Assembly: GCF_000317535.1 (NCBI RefSeq)
Contig: NC_019757.1
Coordinates: 4,057,501 to 4,121,500 of the forward strand
Source: Cylindrospermum stagnale PCC 7417
GTDB taxonomy: Bacteria > Cyanobacteriota > Cyanobacteriia > Cyanobacteriales > Nostocaceae
Reading direction: 5' to 3'
Length of the DNA stretch: 64,000 bases
Every line of letters begins with the position of its first letter. Positions within the stretch are counted from its first letter, which is position 1. Of this stretch, positions 9,351 to 17,947 are shown one piece after another. The notes beneath the pieces are model-generated. The model saw nothing but the letters and a program-made list of their open reading frames with translations, searched no databases and was not told the origin of the DNA. The position numbers and the translations under genes are program-made.

Positions 9351-9945
9351 CTATAGCTGTTTTCATTTGTGTGCATTAGACATAGCAGTAAAAATTAAAT
9401 ATGCATTATGCTAAACCCACGGTAGAGACGTTGCATGCAACGTCTCTATATTCTTTCCCACAATAGGTCTATTACAGAGGAACGAGTAGATAGCAATGTT
9501 CCCCAGCTTAAAGTTGTCTAAAATGATCGACCCTGCTAATAACAGGCAGTTTTTGTGGTTTCTACAGCCAAAAATTCTTTAAATAAAATACATTTCACTA
9601 AAAGCTTACCTATTCTTAAACTTTACCGATTAGAGTGAACAGCTATGTAATCAAATTTATCTTTGGGGTTAACGTTGCACTGGTATTACATGATCCTGAA
9701 TCAATTTAACCAGGGGATACCCGCTCGTGATCAATTGTCAGCTTCAACAATTAAAAATTAAAAATTAAGAATTAAAAATTGTTCGCGTAGCTTGCACGTA
9801 GTGAAGACTGTTACATAAGCTGATTTCAACCTTGACGGAAACACTTTTCTCCGTGCAGAAGTACCTGGCGTTCCCATAGGGTAGGGGTATTTGACCCTAA
9901 CATCCTGATAACTTTGATAAATTTTCAATTCCCTCAAACTCTGCA
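9351..9945. repeat. Gene-free region with a perfect 26-bp palindrome and AT heptad repeats
   Basis: The stretch has no supportable gene. It holds the palindrome TAGAGACGTTGCA / TGCAACGTCTCTA at 9423-9448, which recurs at 25570-25597 and 37639-37666. At about 9748-9780 there is a short run of AATTAAA-type repeats. Confidence 0.6.
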
Positions 9946-10554
9946 ATGACGTATCCCACAAGTCACGCCCCAAACTCTAACACACTAAGCAACTCAGCCT
10001 TAGATGGAAAGTTACCCCAGCGGCTATTTTCCCGTCGAGAAGTGATTCTGCCAGGGAATGATATACTTTGGCGCATCGAACGCGGAGTAGTTCGTACCTT
10101 AACCTGGACGGAGGAAGGAACATTCATCACCTTGGGTTATTGGGGAGCAGGCGATTTAATAGGTCATCCATTGTCCCGAATTAATCCCTACCAAATTGAA
10201 TGCCTGACAAGTGTGGAAGTTAGCATTGTACCACCATCACTCTGGTCTCAAGAAGTCAATGCTTTACTATCCCATATTCAACAGGCAGAGAAACTCTTAA
10301 GCGTGGTACATCGTAAACCGATTTCTCTACGTTTATGGCAGTTTTTGGTGTGGTTAAGTGAAAAATTTGGTCGGGATGTAGAACAGGGAAAGCTGATTGA
10401 TTTGCATATTACTCATCAAGAAATGGCGGAAGTCTTAAATACAACTAGAGTAACCGTAACACGGTTACTACATCAGTTTGTGGAAGAAGGGACATTATTA
10501 CGTCATAAACGTAGTATTATTCTGCGTTTACCAAATAAATTAATCAGAGCATAA
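9946..10554 (+). CDS. Crp/Fnr-family transcriptional regulator
   Basis: A 202-residue DNA-binding regulator. The N-terminal half is a shortened cNMP-like beta barrel (about 28-105: FSRREVILPGNDILWRIERGVVRTLTW, GYWGAGDLIGHPL). A helix spans about 105-140. A C-terminal winged helix-turn-helix covers about 145-200, with the recognition region ITHQEMAEVLNTTRVTVTRLL. It lacks the FGE..LL..RAA cAMP pocket of true Crp, so the ligand is unknown. It resembles several Crp-type regulators of cyanobacteria related to NtcA, but the recognition helix is not clearly NtcA. The porin gene starts 117 bp downstream in the same direction and is a possible target. Confidence 0.85.
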   Translation: MTYPTSHAPNSNTLSNSALDGKLPQRLFSRREVILPGNDILWRIERGVVRTLTWTEEGTFITLGYWGAGDLIGHPLSRINPYQIECLTSVEVSIVPPSLWSQEVNALLSHIQQAEKLLSVVHRKPISLRLWQFLVWLSEKFGRDVEQGKLIDLHITHQEMAEVLNTTRVTVTRLLHQFVEEGTLLRHKRSIILRLPNKLIRA

Positions 10555-10671
10555 TTCAAAAATGTAGTTATTAACTTGTGTAAATTATCCTAAATATAGT
10601 ACAATCATCCTGGAAATTATGTGTAGATTCCCTTAACCAAAGGGGCTTGATCGTAATTGTGGTAGTCAGGT

Positions 10672-12267
10672 GTGAGTGAGATTAATAATATGACAAAACT
10701 ATTCTGGAATGTTCTCAAGGTAAGTCCAATTGTCGTCGCCGCTACATTTTTTGCGGCTAACAACGCCTTAGCTGGTGAAATAAATGAGCAATTAACAAAT
10801 GTTGCTCAGTTGTCAGAAGAGTCTAACAATATTGGTCAGGTAACATCCGTTTCTCAGTTTTCGGATGTGCAACCTACAGATTGGGCATTCCAAGCTTTGC
10901 AGTCTTTGGTTGAGCGCTACGGCTGTATTGCAGGTTATCCCAACGGCACCTACCGTGGGAATCGTGCATTGACCCGTTATGAATTTGCCGCTGGTTTGAA
11001 TGCTTGTTTAGATAGAGTTAATGAATTGATTGCCACAGCTAGCGCTGACTTGGTAAACAAAGAAGATTTAGCTACCTTACAGCGGTTACAAGAAGAATAT
11101 TCGGCTGAATTGGCAACTCTGCGCGGTCGTGTAGATGCTCTAGAAGCTCGCACTTCTGAATTGGAAGCCAATCAATTCTCCACCACCACCAAACTTAAAG
11201 GTGAAGCGATTTTTGCTCTGTCTGACGCCTTCGGTGATAAGAGAGCCGACAACGGTGCAGATTTGGAAAGCAACACCACTCTCTCTGACCGGGTGCGGTT
11301 GACCTTAGAAAGCAGCTTCATTGGTACAGACAAGTTACAAATCCGTTTGAATGCTGGTAATTTCGTCCAAAATGAGGCTGTAACTGGTACAAGAATGACC
11401 CGTTTGGGTTTTGCCGAAGAAACTGGTAACGGAGTTGAAATAGATAAAATCAACTACGCCTTCAACTTGGGTCCAGCACGGGTCAAGGTGGACGCTAGTG
11501 GTGCTGAGTTGTACGAGAACGTCAACGTTTTCAACCCTGAATTCAGAAGCAGTGGTTCAGGCGCTCTCTCCCGTTACGGACGTTTCAGCCCCATCTATCG
11601 CCAAGGGGCTGGGGGTAGTGGTTTGACGGTGGAATTAAATCCCCAAGGCGCTTTAACCTTAAGTGCAGCCTATCTCGCATCTGAAGCTAACGACCCCACT
11701 GATGGTAACGGTGTATTCGATGGTAATAATACTATCTTCGGTCAGTTAGCATTTAAGCCCAGTAAGGCTTTCAGTGCGGCTTTAACCTACGCTCACACTT
11801 ATCAAGGTGGTGGTGGCAGGCTGTTTGAAAGTACAGGAGGTAATAATGCCAATAGACCATTTGGTGCTAATAATGCTGCCTCATCGAACAACTACGGTCT
11901 ACAAGCCTCCTTCCAACCCAGTTCTAAGTTGACTCTTGGTGGTTGGGTAGGTTATACCACTGCTCAATCTGAAACAAGCAATCAGGACGCCGATATTTGG
12001 TACTGGGCTGCTACCCTTGGTGTAAAAGATTTGGGTAGAGAAGGCAATGTCTTGGGTGTGATCTTCGGTCAACCACCTAAAGTTACCGGCGGTAGCAATA
12101 TTACTGAAGACTCTGACACCTCTTATCATCTAGAGGGTCTCTACAAGGTGAAGGTCACTGATAATATTGCTGTTACTCCTGGTTTGTTGGTAATTTTCAA
12201 TCCTGAACATAAAGACAGCAATGACACTATTTACGTAGGTACTCTACGTACAACCTTCAGTTTCTAA
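10672..12267 (+). CDS. SLH-domain outer-membrane porin (SomA/OprB-like family)
   Basis: A cyanobacterial major porin anchored to the peptidoglycan-linked polysaccharide by an N-terminal SLH domain; it lets small solutes through the outer membrane. The ORF opens with GTG at 10672, but ATG at 10690 gives a better signal peptide (MTKLFWNVLKVSPIVVAATFFAANNALAGE). The SLH domain is at about 60-115 (FSDVQPTDWAFQALQSLVE, GYPNGTYRGNRALTRYEFA). A coiled linker follows (about 118-165), then a beta-rich barrel that ends in a terminal aromatic, LRTTFSF, as outer-membrane proteins do. The length of 531 is typical. It follows the Crp-like gene in the same direction. Confidence 0.92.
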   Translation: MSEINNMTKLFWNVLKVSPIVVAATFFAANNALAGEINEQLTNVAQLSEESNNIGQVTSVSQFSDVQPTDWAFQALQSLVERYGCIAGYPNGTYRGNRALTRYEFAAGLNACLDRVNELIATASADLVNKEDLATLQRLQEEYSAELATLRGRVDALEARTSELEANQFSTTTKLKGEAIFALSDAFGDKRADNGADLESNTTLSDRVRLTLESSFIGTDKLQIRLNAGNFVQNEAVTGTRMTRLGFAEETGNGVEIDKINYAFNLGPARVKVDASGAELYENVNVFNPEFRSSGSGALSRYGRFSPIYRQGAGGSGLTVELNPQGALTLSAAYLASEANDPTDGNGVFDGNNTIFGQLAFKPSKAFSAALTYAHTYQGGGGRLFESTGGNNANRPFGANNAASSNNYGLQASFQPSSKLTLGGWVGYTTAQSETSNQDADIWYWAATLGVKDLGREGNVLGVIFGQPPKVTGGSNITEDSDTSYHLEGLYKVKVTDNIAVTPGLLVIFNPEHKDSNDTIYVGTLRTTFSF

Positions 12268-12294
12268 GATTGGTTATTGGTTAGTAGTGAACTA

Positions 12295-12340
12295 CCTACA
12301 TCGACCTTGCGGTACGATGTAGGCTTCCCAACTCGTTGGG
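12295..12340 (-). mobile_element. Right-end hairpins of the IS200/IS605-type element
   Basis: CCTACATCG / CGATGTAGG (12295-12303 and 12315-12323) and CCCAAC / GTTGGG (12327-12340) form two adjacent hairpins overlapping the 3' end of tnpB. Such palindromic right ends are characteristic of IS200/IS605 elements, and TnpB guide RNA normally derives from this end. The element boundary and guide segment, just left of 12295, are inferred. Confidence 0.55.
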
Positions 12341-13534
12341 GATTGCCTCAGACCTCGTAGATTTTTTACGTCCAGAAGTCTTTGGTCTGATATCCCCTCC
12401 TTGGGCAAAAGTGCTAGTTCCTAACACCAAAAGTCGCAAACCTTCATTCCTGATATTGATCGCAGCATTGATGTCTCTATCGTGCTGCTTTTGGCAGTGT
12501 GGGCAATCCACGAACCTAATACCCAATGAATCATAACCATTTTGCCACATTGGGATTGGTAGTAGAGTTTCACTACAAAGTTGAGATGACGGGAAGAAAC
12601 GATTGATTTCCTGATATGTATGACCAAATCTCTCAGCTTTGTATTTCAACATGGTGAGAAACATTCCCCAACCTTGATCACTAATAGCTTTTGCTAAGTT
12701 AGGATTTTTCACCAGATTTTTAACGAACATGTCTTCTACACAAATCACTTGGCTTTCGTATGCTATTTTGCGAGATAGCTTGTGTAGAAAATCCTCTCTA
12801 ACTCTAGCTATTTTACTAGAGACTCTAGCTACTAAGCGTTTAGCTTTTTGACGTTTCTTAGATGCTTTGTCTTTTTTTCTTGCTAGTTTTTTCTGTTTAC
12901 GCTTTCTATTCTTCTCTAGTTTTGCTAATCGCTTCTTGGGTAGGTCATATTTTGAGCCGTCAGAAGTGATGGCAAAATTCTTTAGCCCCAGGTCAACACC
13001 AATAGCTTCATTGATAGCAACTACTTTCTTTTTTTCTTGGTTAAACAGAATAGAAGCGTAGTATCTACCATCTGCATTCTTGGATATAGTTACAGTTGTG
13101 AATTTAGCATTAGGTAGTTCTTTGTGAAACACAGTTTTAACCATCCCCATATTCCCAGGAAACTTAATAACAGAATCCTGTGGCATAAGTTTTACATTTT
13201 GAGGATACTGGATTGACTGCTTGCCATATTTGGACTTGAAGTTCGGGTATTTAGCACGTCCTTCAAAGAAGTTGACAAATGCACTAGAAAGATTGAATGT
13301 TACTCGTTGCAATACTTGACTGTATGCTAGTCCTAACCATTCATATTCTTTCTTTAACCCCGGTAGCAACTTGTCCATTGCCACCTTAGAAAGACCCTTT
13401 CCCGTTTCTTGGAATGCTGTGGTTGTGGCATTCAGCATATAATTCCACAACCACCGAGTATTACCAAAACATTGAGCGAGATTTGATTCTTGCTCATCGG
13501 TAGGATAAATTCTCAGTTTAATTGCTCTGTACAT
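12296..13534 (-). CDS. tnpB: IS200/IS605-family TnpB RNA-guided nuclease (OrfB), stand-alone
   Basis: TnpB proteins are RNA-guided DNA nucleases of IS200/IS605 elements. I start at ATG 13534 (MYRAIKLRIYPTDEQE), preceded by AAAGG, although the frame is open to 13603. Numbered from 13603, the RuvC triad is present: D204 in IGVDLGLKNFA, E290 in ICVEDMF and D377 in HDRDINAAINI. A Lys/Arg-rich linker lies at about 223-262. The zinc knuckle is unusual: the second pair is CPHC, but the first position reads CSET, with a 23-residue insertion between. No TnpA transposase is adjacent, so the copy is non-autonomous. Full length suggests the nuclease may be active. Confidence 0.9.
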   Translation of the reverse strand: MYRAIKLRIYPTDEQESNLAQCFGNTRWLWNYMLNATTTAFQETGKGLSKVAMDKLLPGLKKEYEWLGLAYSQVLQRVTFNLSSAFVNFFEGRAKYPNFKSKYGKQSIQYPQNVKLMPQDSVIKFPGNMGMVKTVFHKELPNAKFTTVTISKNADGRYYASILFNQEKKKVVAINEAIGVDLGLKNFAITSDGSKYDLPKKRLAKLEKNRKRKQKKLARKKDKASKKRQKAKRLVARVSSKIARVREDFLHKLSRKIAYESQVICVEDMFVKNLVKNPNLAKAISDQGWGMFLTMLKYKAERFGHTYQEINRFFPSSQLCSETLLPIPMWQNGYDSLGIRFVDCPHCQKQHDRDINAAINIRNEGLRLLVLGTSTFAQGGDIRPKTSGRKKSTRSEAIPNELGSLHRTARSM

Positions 13535-13609
13535 GGCATCGACCTTTACCATGTTTCGTAGTTTATGGTAATACGAGACTTCGCAATCAGTCAAGACGTG
13601 CAAAATATT

Positions 13610-13795
13610 TGTTCGTTTCCGACCTGTCTCCCTCAGACGCTATCGCATTGGTCGGGAGACTGTCGTCAACTCACGCGCAATTCATCTCATCACTTCCGCT
13701 TCGCGGTAAGTGGGAGCCGAATTGCTGTTCAAGGTAAGCACATAGCGTGCTTACTACATGCGAAAGCCCGTCTTTTGGCGGGCTTTTGTTTGGGA
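13610..13795 (+). other. Highly structured non-coding segment ending in a terminator-like hairpin
   Basis: Between tnpB and the next gene lie successive inverted repeats: GTCTCC / GGAGAC (about 13627 and 13656), GCAATTC / GAATTGC (about 13677 and 13718) enclosing CACTTCCGC / GCGGTAAGTG, GTAAGCAC / GTGCTTAC (about 13733-13753), and AAAGCCCG / CGGGCTTT followed by TTGTTT (about 13762-13792). The last is a Rho-independent terminator for plus-strand transcripts, yet there is no plus-strand gene ahead of it after 12267. A structured small RNA, or the left end of the TnpB element, are both possible. Confidence 0.45.
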
Positions 13796-13804
13796 AAAAA
13801 TAAG

Positions 13805-14098
13805 CTATGTGGGATTAGCATCTTGCTGATTAGACAAATTGGTTGGTGGTCTATCATTGCTCCATGCCCACCAGACATAACCACAGTGGCAATGGTAAAA
13901 TTCTTGCCATTTGCGGTGATGGTTGTCTGTCATCACTGGCGATCGCCGATTCAGCCAAACTTCTACAGATTCTCGACTACTTGAGTGGCAGTTAGGACAG
14001 CAAAATTCGTAGGCGTGAATTGCTTTATTCGTCCATTCAGGCGGGTTGGGGGCAAAAGCGTCCATGTAGATATCAGTGTAGTCCAAATGGTGAGCCAA
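13805..14098 (-). CDS. Small zinc-ribbon protein of unknown function
   Basis: A short protein with two paired-cysteine motifs, CCPNC (near residue 34) and CHCG (near 70). They flank a basic middle (VEVWLNRRSPVMTDNHHRKWQEFYHC), consistent with one zinc ribbon. The ORF opens with TTG at 14098 (97 residues); ATG at 14065 (MDAFAPNPPEW, 86 residues) is an alternative. I do not recognise a named family. The tail NLSNQQDANPT looks disordered. It converges with the structured segment to its left. Confidence 0.65.
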   Translation of the reverse strand: MAHHLDYTDIYMDAFAPNPPEWTNKAIHAYEFCCPNCHSSSRESVEVWLNRRSPVMTDNHHRKWQEFYHCHCGYVWWAWSNDRPPTNLSNQQDANPT

Positions 14099-14401
14099 AA
14101 CTTTGACGTTTTCAACTTATCAGCAAACAGATACCATCTTTAACTTTCAAGATTCCCCCGCGCAGCATCAGCTTAAAGGTAGGAGTGTGTCAAAGAATTC
14201 CGCTATACTATAAAACTGATTAACCAGAATTTTTATGGCTTTGTCTGTTCTAGTTACAAATCTTCATTTGCAGTAGTTCCCAGCAATAAAACAGCCATTT
14301 TTAATGGTTGTTCGAGGAGCTGACAAATCAAAGATTAGCACGAAAATTTTATCTTTTATAGAAGTTAGCTTATCTGCACACGATCGCTAATAATTAAGAT
14401 T
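14099..14401. other. Intergenic region upstream of the DUF3318 gene
   Basis: No gene is supported. There is a hairpin AACAGCCAT / ATGGTTGTT near 14288-14312 and a TATACT hexamer near 14203 that could be a -10 element. The spacing to the next start (about 200 bp) leaves room for a 5' leader. Confidence 0.3.
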
Positions 14402-15004
14402 ATGGAGCCAAATATTGAAATTCGCCGTTTATTAGATGTGATGCCTGCTTCTGGTCGGATGACGACAAAAATCGTCAGTAAGCCAGAACAGAAAAAGGTG
14501 ATGGATGCGGTCTTTCCCCTACCTTGGAATGGGGAGCGACCAATATATATTAACTTCGATTTGTGGCGTCGCCTGACGAAGCCACAACGGGACTTGTTGC
14601 TGTTGCAGATAGTTAGCTGGTTAACAGGGGTGCAGTGGTTTAAACCCGATGTTTATCAAGGTTTGGTGCTGGCGGGGCTGGTGGGTGGATTAGTGGAATC
14701 AGCACAGTCAGATGCGGTGGGTGTAGCGATCGCATTAGGATTAAGTGCGATCGCAGCATTTCGTCTCTGGCGCAATCACCAATCTCTAGAGTCAGAGTTA
14801 AATGCCGATGTCACAGCAATTCGCATCGCCCAGCGTCGGGGCTACTCAGAAACAGAAGCCGCCCAGCATTTGTTGACGGGAATGGAAGCGATCGCCAAAA
14901 TTGAAGGACGTTCTGGTTTAAATTTTACCGAGTTGATTCGTTGCCAAAATTTACGGGCGATCGCCAATTTGTCACCAGTGGGTGTCCCCGAAAACTATAA
15001 ATAG
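14402..15004 (+). CDS. DUF3318 protein
   Basis: A cyanobacteria-specific protein of unknown function. The start MEPNIEIRRLLDVMPASGRM is typical of the family. A hydrophobic double segment lies at about 87-122 (VYQGLVLAGLVGGLVESAQS, AVGVAIALGLSAIAAFRLW), suggesting membrane association. The C-terminal part is helical (ELNADVTAIRIAQRRGYSETEAAQHLLTGMEAI). The aminotransferase starts 8 bp after its stop in the same direction, so the two are probably one transcript. Confidence 0.85.
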   Translation: MEPNIEIRRLLDVMPASGRMTTKIVSKPEQKKVMDAVFPLPWNGERPIYINFDLWRRLTKPQRDLLLLQIVSWLTGVQWFKPDVYQGLVLAGLVGGLVESAQSDAVGVAIALGLSAIAAFRLWRNHQSLESELNADVTAIRIAQRRGYSETEAAQHLLTGMEAIAKIEGRSGLNFTELIRCQNLRAIANLSPVGVPENYK

Positions 15005-15012
15005 ATATCGAT

Positions 15013-16179
15013 ATGGAATCTTTAACCTCTCGGATGCAGGCGGTACAGTCGCCGATCATTCCTGTTGTTGGGGAATTGATGAAAAACTCCCCCGGAACCA
15101 TTTCCCTAGGGCAGGGTGTGGTACACTACAGCCCGCCACCATCTGCATTAGAGATGTTGCCCAAATTCCTCGCTGAACCAGTTAATCATCTCTATAAACC
15201 AGTTGAAGGTATTCCTTTATTATTGACAGCGCTGGCGGCAAAATTGTCAGCCTTCAACGGCATAGAAATCAACGCCGAAAATTGCATCATCGTCACAGCG
15301 GGAAGCAACATGGGGTTTATGAACGCCATTTTGGCTATTACCTCCCCAGGTGATGAAATTATTTTGAATACGCCCTACTATTTCAATCATGAGATGGCGA
15401 TTACAATGGCGGGTTGTCGTCCGGTGTTAGTGGCGACAGATGAAAATTACCAATTGCGTCCCGATGGCATCGCCCAAGCCATTACCCCAAGAACCCGCGC
15501 CGTAGTCACAATTTCCCCCAACAATCCCACCGGGGTAGTGTATTCAGCAACGGCATTGCACCAAGTTAATCAAATTTGTGGCTATCGCGGCATTTACCAT
15601 ATTAGCGATGAAGCTTATGAATACTTTACCTATAACGGCGTAAAACACACCTCCCCTGGTGCCTTTCCTGGCAGTAGTGAATATACAATTTCCCTTTATA
15701 GCCTTTCTAAGGCTTATGGTTTCGCTAGTTGGCGCATCGGCTACATGGTAATTCCCCAGCATCTGTTTACCGCCGTCAAAAAAGTCCAAGATACGATTTT
15801 GATTTGTCCGCCAGTAGTCTGCCAGTATGCGGCTTTCGGGGCATTGCAGGCGAAGGACGACTACTTAAAAGACAATATTAGTGCGATCGCGCAAGTGCGG
15901 CAACTAGTTCTAAATTCACTCAATCGCCTGCAAAACTTATGTAGCATTGTCCCCGCTGATGGCGCCTTCTATTTTTTCTTAAAAGTTCATACCCAAATGA
16001 ATGCTTTTGATTTAGTTAAAAGACTGATTCAAGAACATCAAGTTGCCGTAATTCCTGGCACAACCTTTGGTATAGAAGACGGATGTTATCTGCGCCTTGC
16101 TTATGGTGCGTTGCCAAAAGAAACCGCTTATTCAGGTATAGAAAGATTAGTCAAAGGTCTAGAAGCGATATTATTATAA
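15013..16179 (+). CDS. Class I/II PLP-dependent aminotransferase
   Basis: A fold-type I aminotransferase of the aspartate aminotransferase superfamily; the substrate cannot be read from sequence. The PLP lysine is K233 in SLSKAYGFASWRIGY. The cofactor-contact motif ISPNNPTG (about 167-174) and the DEAYEYF segment (about 199-205) are present. The C-terminal substrate-carboxylate arginine lies in CYLRLAYG. The length of 388 is normal. It sits between the DUF3318 gene (8 bp) and a YjbQ gene (35 bp), probably a three-gene operon. Confidence 0.9.
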   Translation: MESLTSRMQAVQSPIIPVVGELMKNSPGTISLGQGVVHYSPPPSALEMLPKFLAEPVNHLYKPVEGIPLLLTALAAKLSAFNGIEINAENCIIVTAGSNMGFMNAILAITSPGDEIILNTPYYFNHEMAITMAGCRPVLVATDENYQLRPDGIAQAITPRTRAVVTISPNNPTGVVYSATALHQVNQICGYRGIYHISDEAYEYFTYNGVKHTSPGAFPGSSEYTISLYSLSKAYGFASWRIGYMVIPQHLFTAVKKVQDTILICPPVVCQYAAFGALQAKDDYLKDNISAIAQVRQLVLNSLNRLQNLCSIVPADGAFYFFLKVHTQMNAFDLVKRLIQEHQVAVIPGTTFGIEDGCYLRLAYGALPKETAYSGIERLVKGLEAILL

Positions 16180-16214
16180 CCGCAGTTTAATAGTCAAAAT
16201 CCCCAATTCAACCA

Positions 16215-16652
16215 ATGCCGATTATCAATAAATTCCTCGAAATCGCTACTGACGAAGGTATCACTATTTATAATATCACCCCCCAACTTGAAGATTTTAT
16301 TGAATCAACAGCGATTAAAAACGGTCAAATATTAGTATTTTCTCGCCACACGACAACGGCATTAGCCATCAATGAAAATGAAGTCAGACTATTAGAAGAT
16401 ATAAAAGTATTCTTGCAAAAATTAGCCCCAAATTCAGAACACTACTTACACAACGACCTACATTTAAGGGATGTTCCTGAAGACGAACCGATAAATGCTC
16501 ACTCTCACTTGATGGCCATGATGTTAAGCACCAGTGAATTTATTCCCATTGTGGATGGAAAATTAGCTTTGGGAACTTGGCAATCTGTGTTGTTTTTTGA
16601 ATTAGATGGGCCGCGTAAAAGAACCGTATTTTTGCAAATTTCTGGGGAATAG
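16215..16652 (+). CDS. YjbQ/UPF0047 family protein (thiamine-phosphate synthase-like)
   Basis: A 145-residue member of the YjbQ (UPF0047) family. Some homologues have weak thiamine-phosphate synthase activity; the physiological role is unsettled. Visible family hallmarks are the central SRHTTTALAINENE (about 43-56), the metal-ligand-like HLRDVPEDEPINAHSHL (about 85-103) and the terminal LGTWQSVLFFELDGPRKRTVFLQ. It starts 35 bp after the aminotransferase in the same orientation. Confidence 0.9.
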   Translation: MPIINKFLEIATDEGITIYNITPQLEDFIESTAIKNGQILVFSRHTTTALAINENEVRLLEDIKVFLQKLAPNSEHYLHNDLHLRDVPEDEPINAHSHLMAMMLSTSEFIPIVDGKLALGTWQSVLFFELDGPRKRTVFLQISGE

Positions 16653-16689
16653 AGAGTTAATCATGAATGCTGGGCATTGCCCAACCCAC

Positions 16690-17373
16690 TCACTGATCTA
16701 AACTCAATTCTACAAATTCTGGCTGTCCAGGGTATACCATATTGCGGTCTACTGCTGACAATATTTTATTATTAACACTGTCAGAAATTAAAGAGCGGAC
16801 AACCAACTGAGCGACATCTGCGCGATTTATACTGCCAATAATGCGCGGGTCTTCAGTTAAAATACCATTGCCAGTTGCTGGTTCTGACTTTAGCCCACCG
16901 GGACGGATAATGGTGTAAGTAAGTCCACTAGCAATTAAGTGTTGTTCAGCTTTTTCTTTTTCGATTAAAACAGGTCTGAGTGCTTCTAAAGCTTGGGGAG
17001 GCATCGCAACGACACTATTACCAGTACCAATGGAAGTCACGAGAATAAACTTTTGCACCCCAGCTTTAACTGCTGCATCAATGAGATTTTTATTACCCAA
17101 AAAATCCGCTTTTTCACCGTCTTGGGGTAAACCGCCAATGGTACTAATAACGGCGTATATCCGGTCATTTGCTAGAATAGCCCGTTCGACATCGCTCATA
17201 TTTAAGGCATTTCCTAGCACCGTCTGAATACCGATTGCTTCTAGTTCAGCAGCAGTATCTGCCGTTCTCAAGAGTGCTTTGATCTTAAAATTTTGCGCCG
17301 TCAGATATTTAGCGATTTCTCGACCAACACCGCGACTTGCCCCACCGATAAAAATGTTAGATGGATTTGTCAT
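16690..17373 (-). CDS. NAD(P)-binding atypical SDR / NmrA-like protein
   Basis: A 227-residue Rossmann protein. The N terminus has the dinucleotide motif GGASRGVGREIAKYL (about 10-24), a variant of GxxGxxG used by atypical short-chain dehydrogenases. ISTIGG (about 76-81) and a VTSIGTGNS segment follow. There is no YxxxK catalytic pair in the normal place, typical of NmrA-like sugar-epimerase relatives. The substrate is unknown. It is convergent with yjbQ. Confidence 0.85.
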   Translation of the reverse strand: MTNPSNIFIGGASRGVGREIAKYLTAQNFKIKALLRTADTAAELEAIGIQTVLGNALNMSDVERAILANDRIYAVISTIGGLPQDGEKADFLGNKNLIDAAVKAGVQKFILVTSIGTGNSVVAMPPQALEALRPVLIEKEKAEQHLIASGLTYTIIRPGGLKSEPATGNGILTEDPRIIGSINRADVAQLVVRSLISDSVNNKILSAVDRNMVYPGQPEFVELSLDQ

Positions 17374-17947
17374 CTCGATTTTTGATTATTTTTTAACTAT
17401 TAACAAATTAATTGCTTATATTCACAGTATTTTATCAGAGTATTCGCCCAGTTTACAACTAGCGCCCAACTCAACAAAGACAAAAAGGAGTGTTGGGTTT
17501 GCATCCTCAGTAAGCCACATCCAGTGATTTTCTTTAACTAATTAACTTTAATCATGCCTCTATCGGCAGAGTAATTGTACTTAATCAAATTGTAGGTATT
17601 ATTTTTTTAGGTGCTCTTGCCAATCTAGTAACCTGGCCACAGACTTTAAAATTACCCGAAAATTAAACCCCCTTTGCGGCTAGAACTGTTTCTCTAGAGA
17701 CAGTATCTTGTTTTCCAGGTTCGTTAGAATTTACAAACATCATTTAAATTGCTATACCCCAGATCCAGAACTGTGGCTCAAATGTCTAAATATTATCTAA
17801 GTGGATCTCTAGGGCAAATGCCACCCGATTGTTGTGTTCTATTAGACCGATAGAATCACGGCATTATTTATAAACTAACTAAAGGATATTACTTGAGGAA
17901 TTATATTGGTATGGCTTACCGTAGGTATGCAATAATTTGTTGCTCTC
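17374..17947. other. Gene-free region
   Basis: A 574-bp AT-rich stretch between two divergently transcribed genes. I see no conserved frame, RNA gene or strong inverted repeat; it must contain the promoters of both neighbours. Confidence 0.4.

Noticed and set aside
9758-9973. Minus-strand frame overlapping the start of the Crp-like gene
   Set aside because: No protein-like pattern and it overlaps a well-supported gene.
10621-10690. Pho box upstream of the porin (single CTTAACC)
   Set aside because: Cyanobacterial Pho boxes need several spaced repeats; only one half-site is present.
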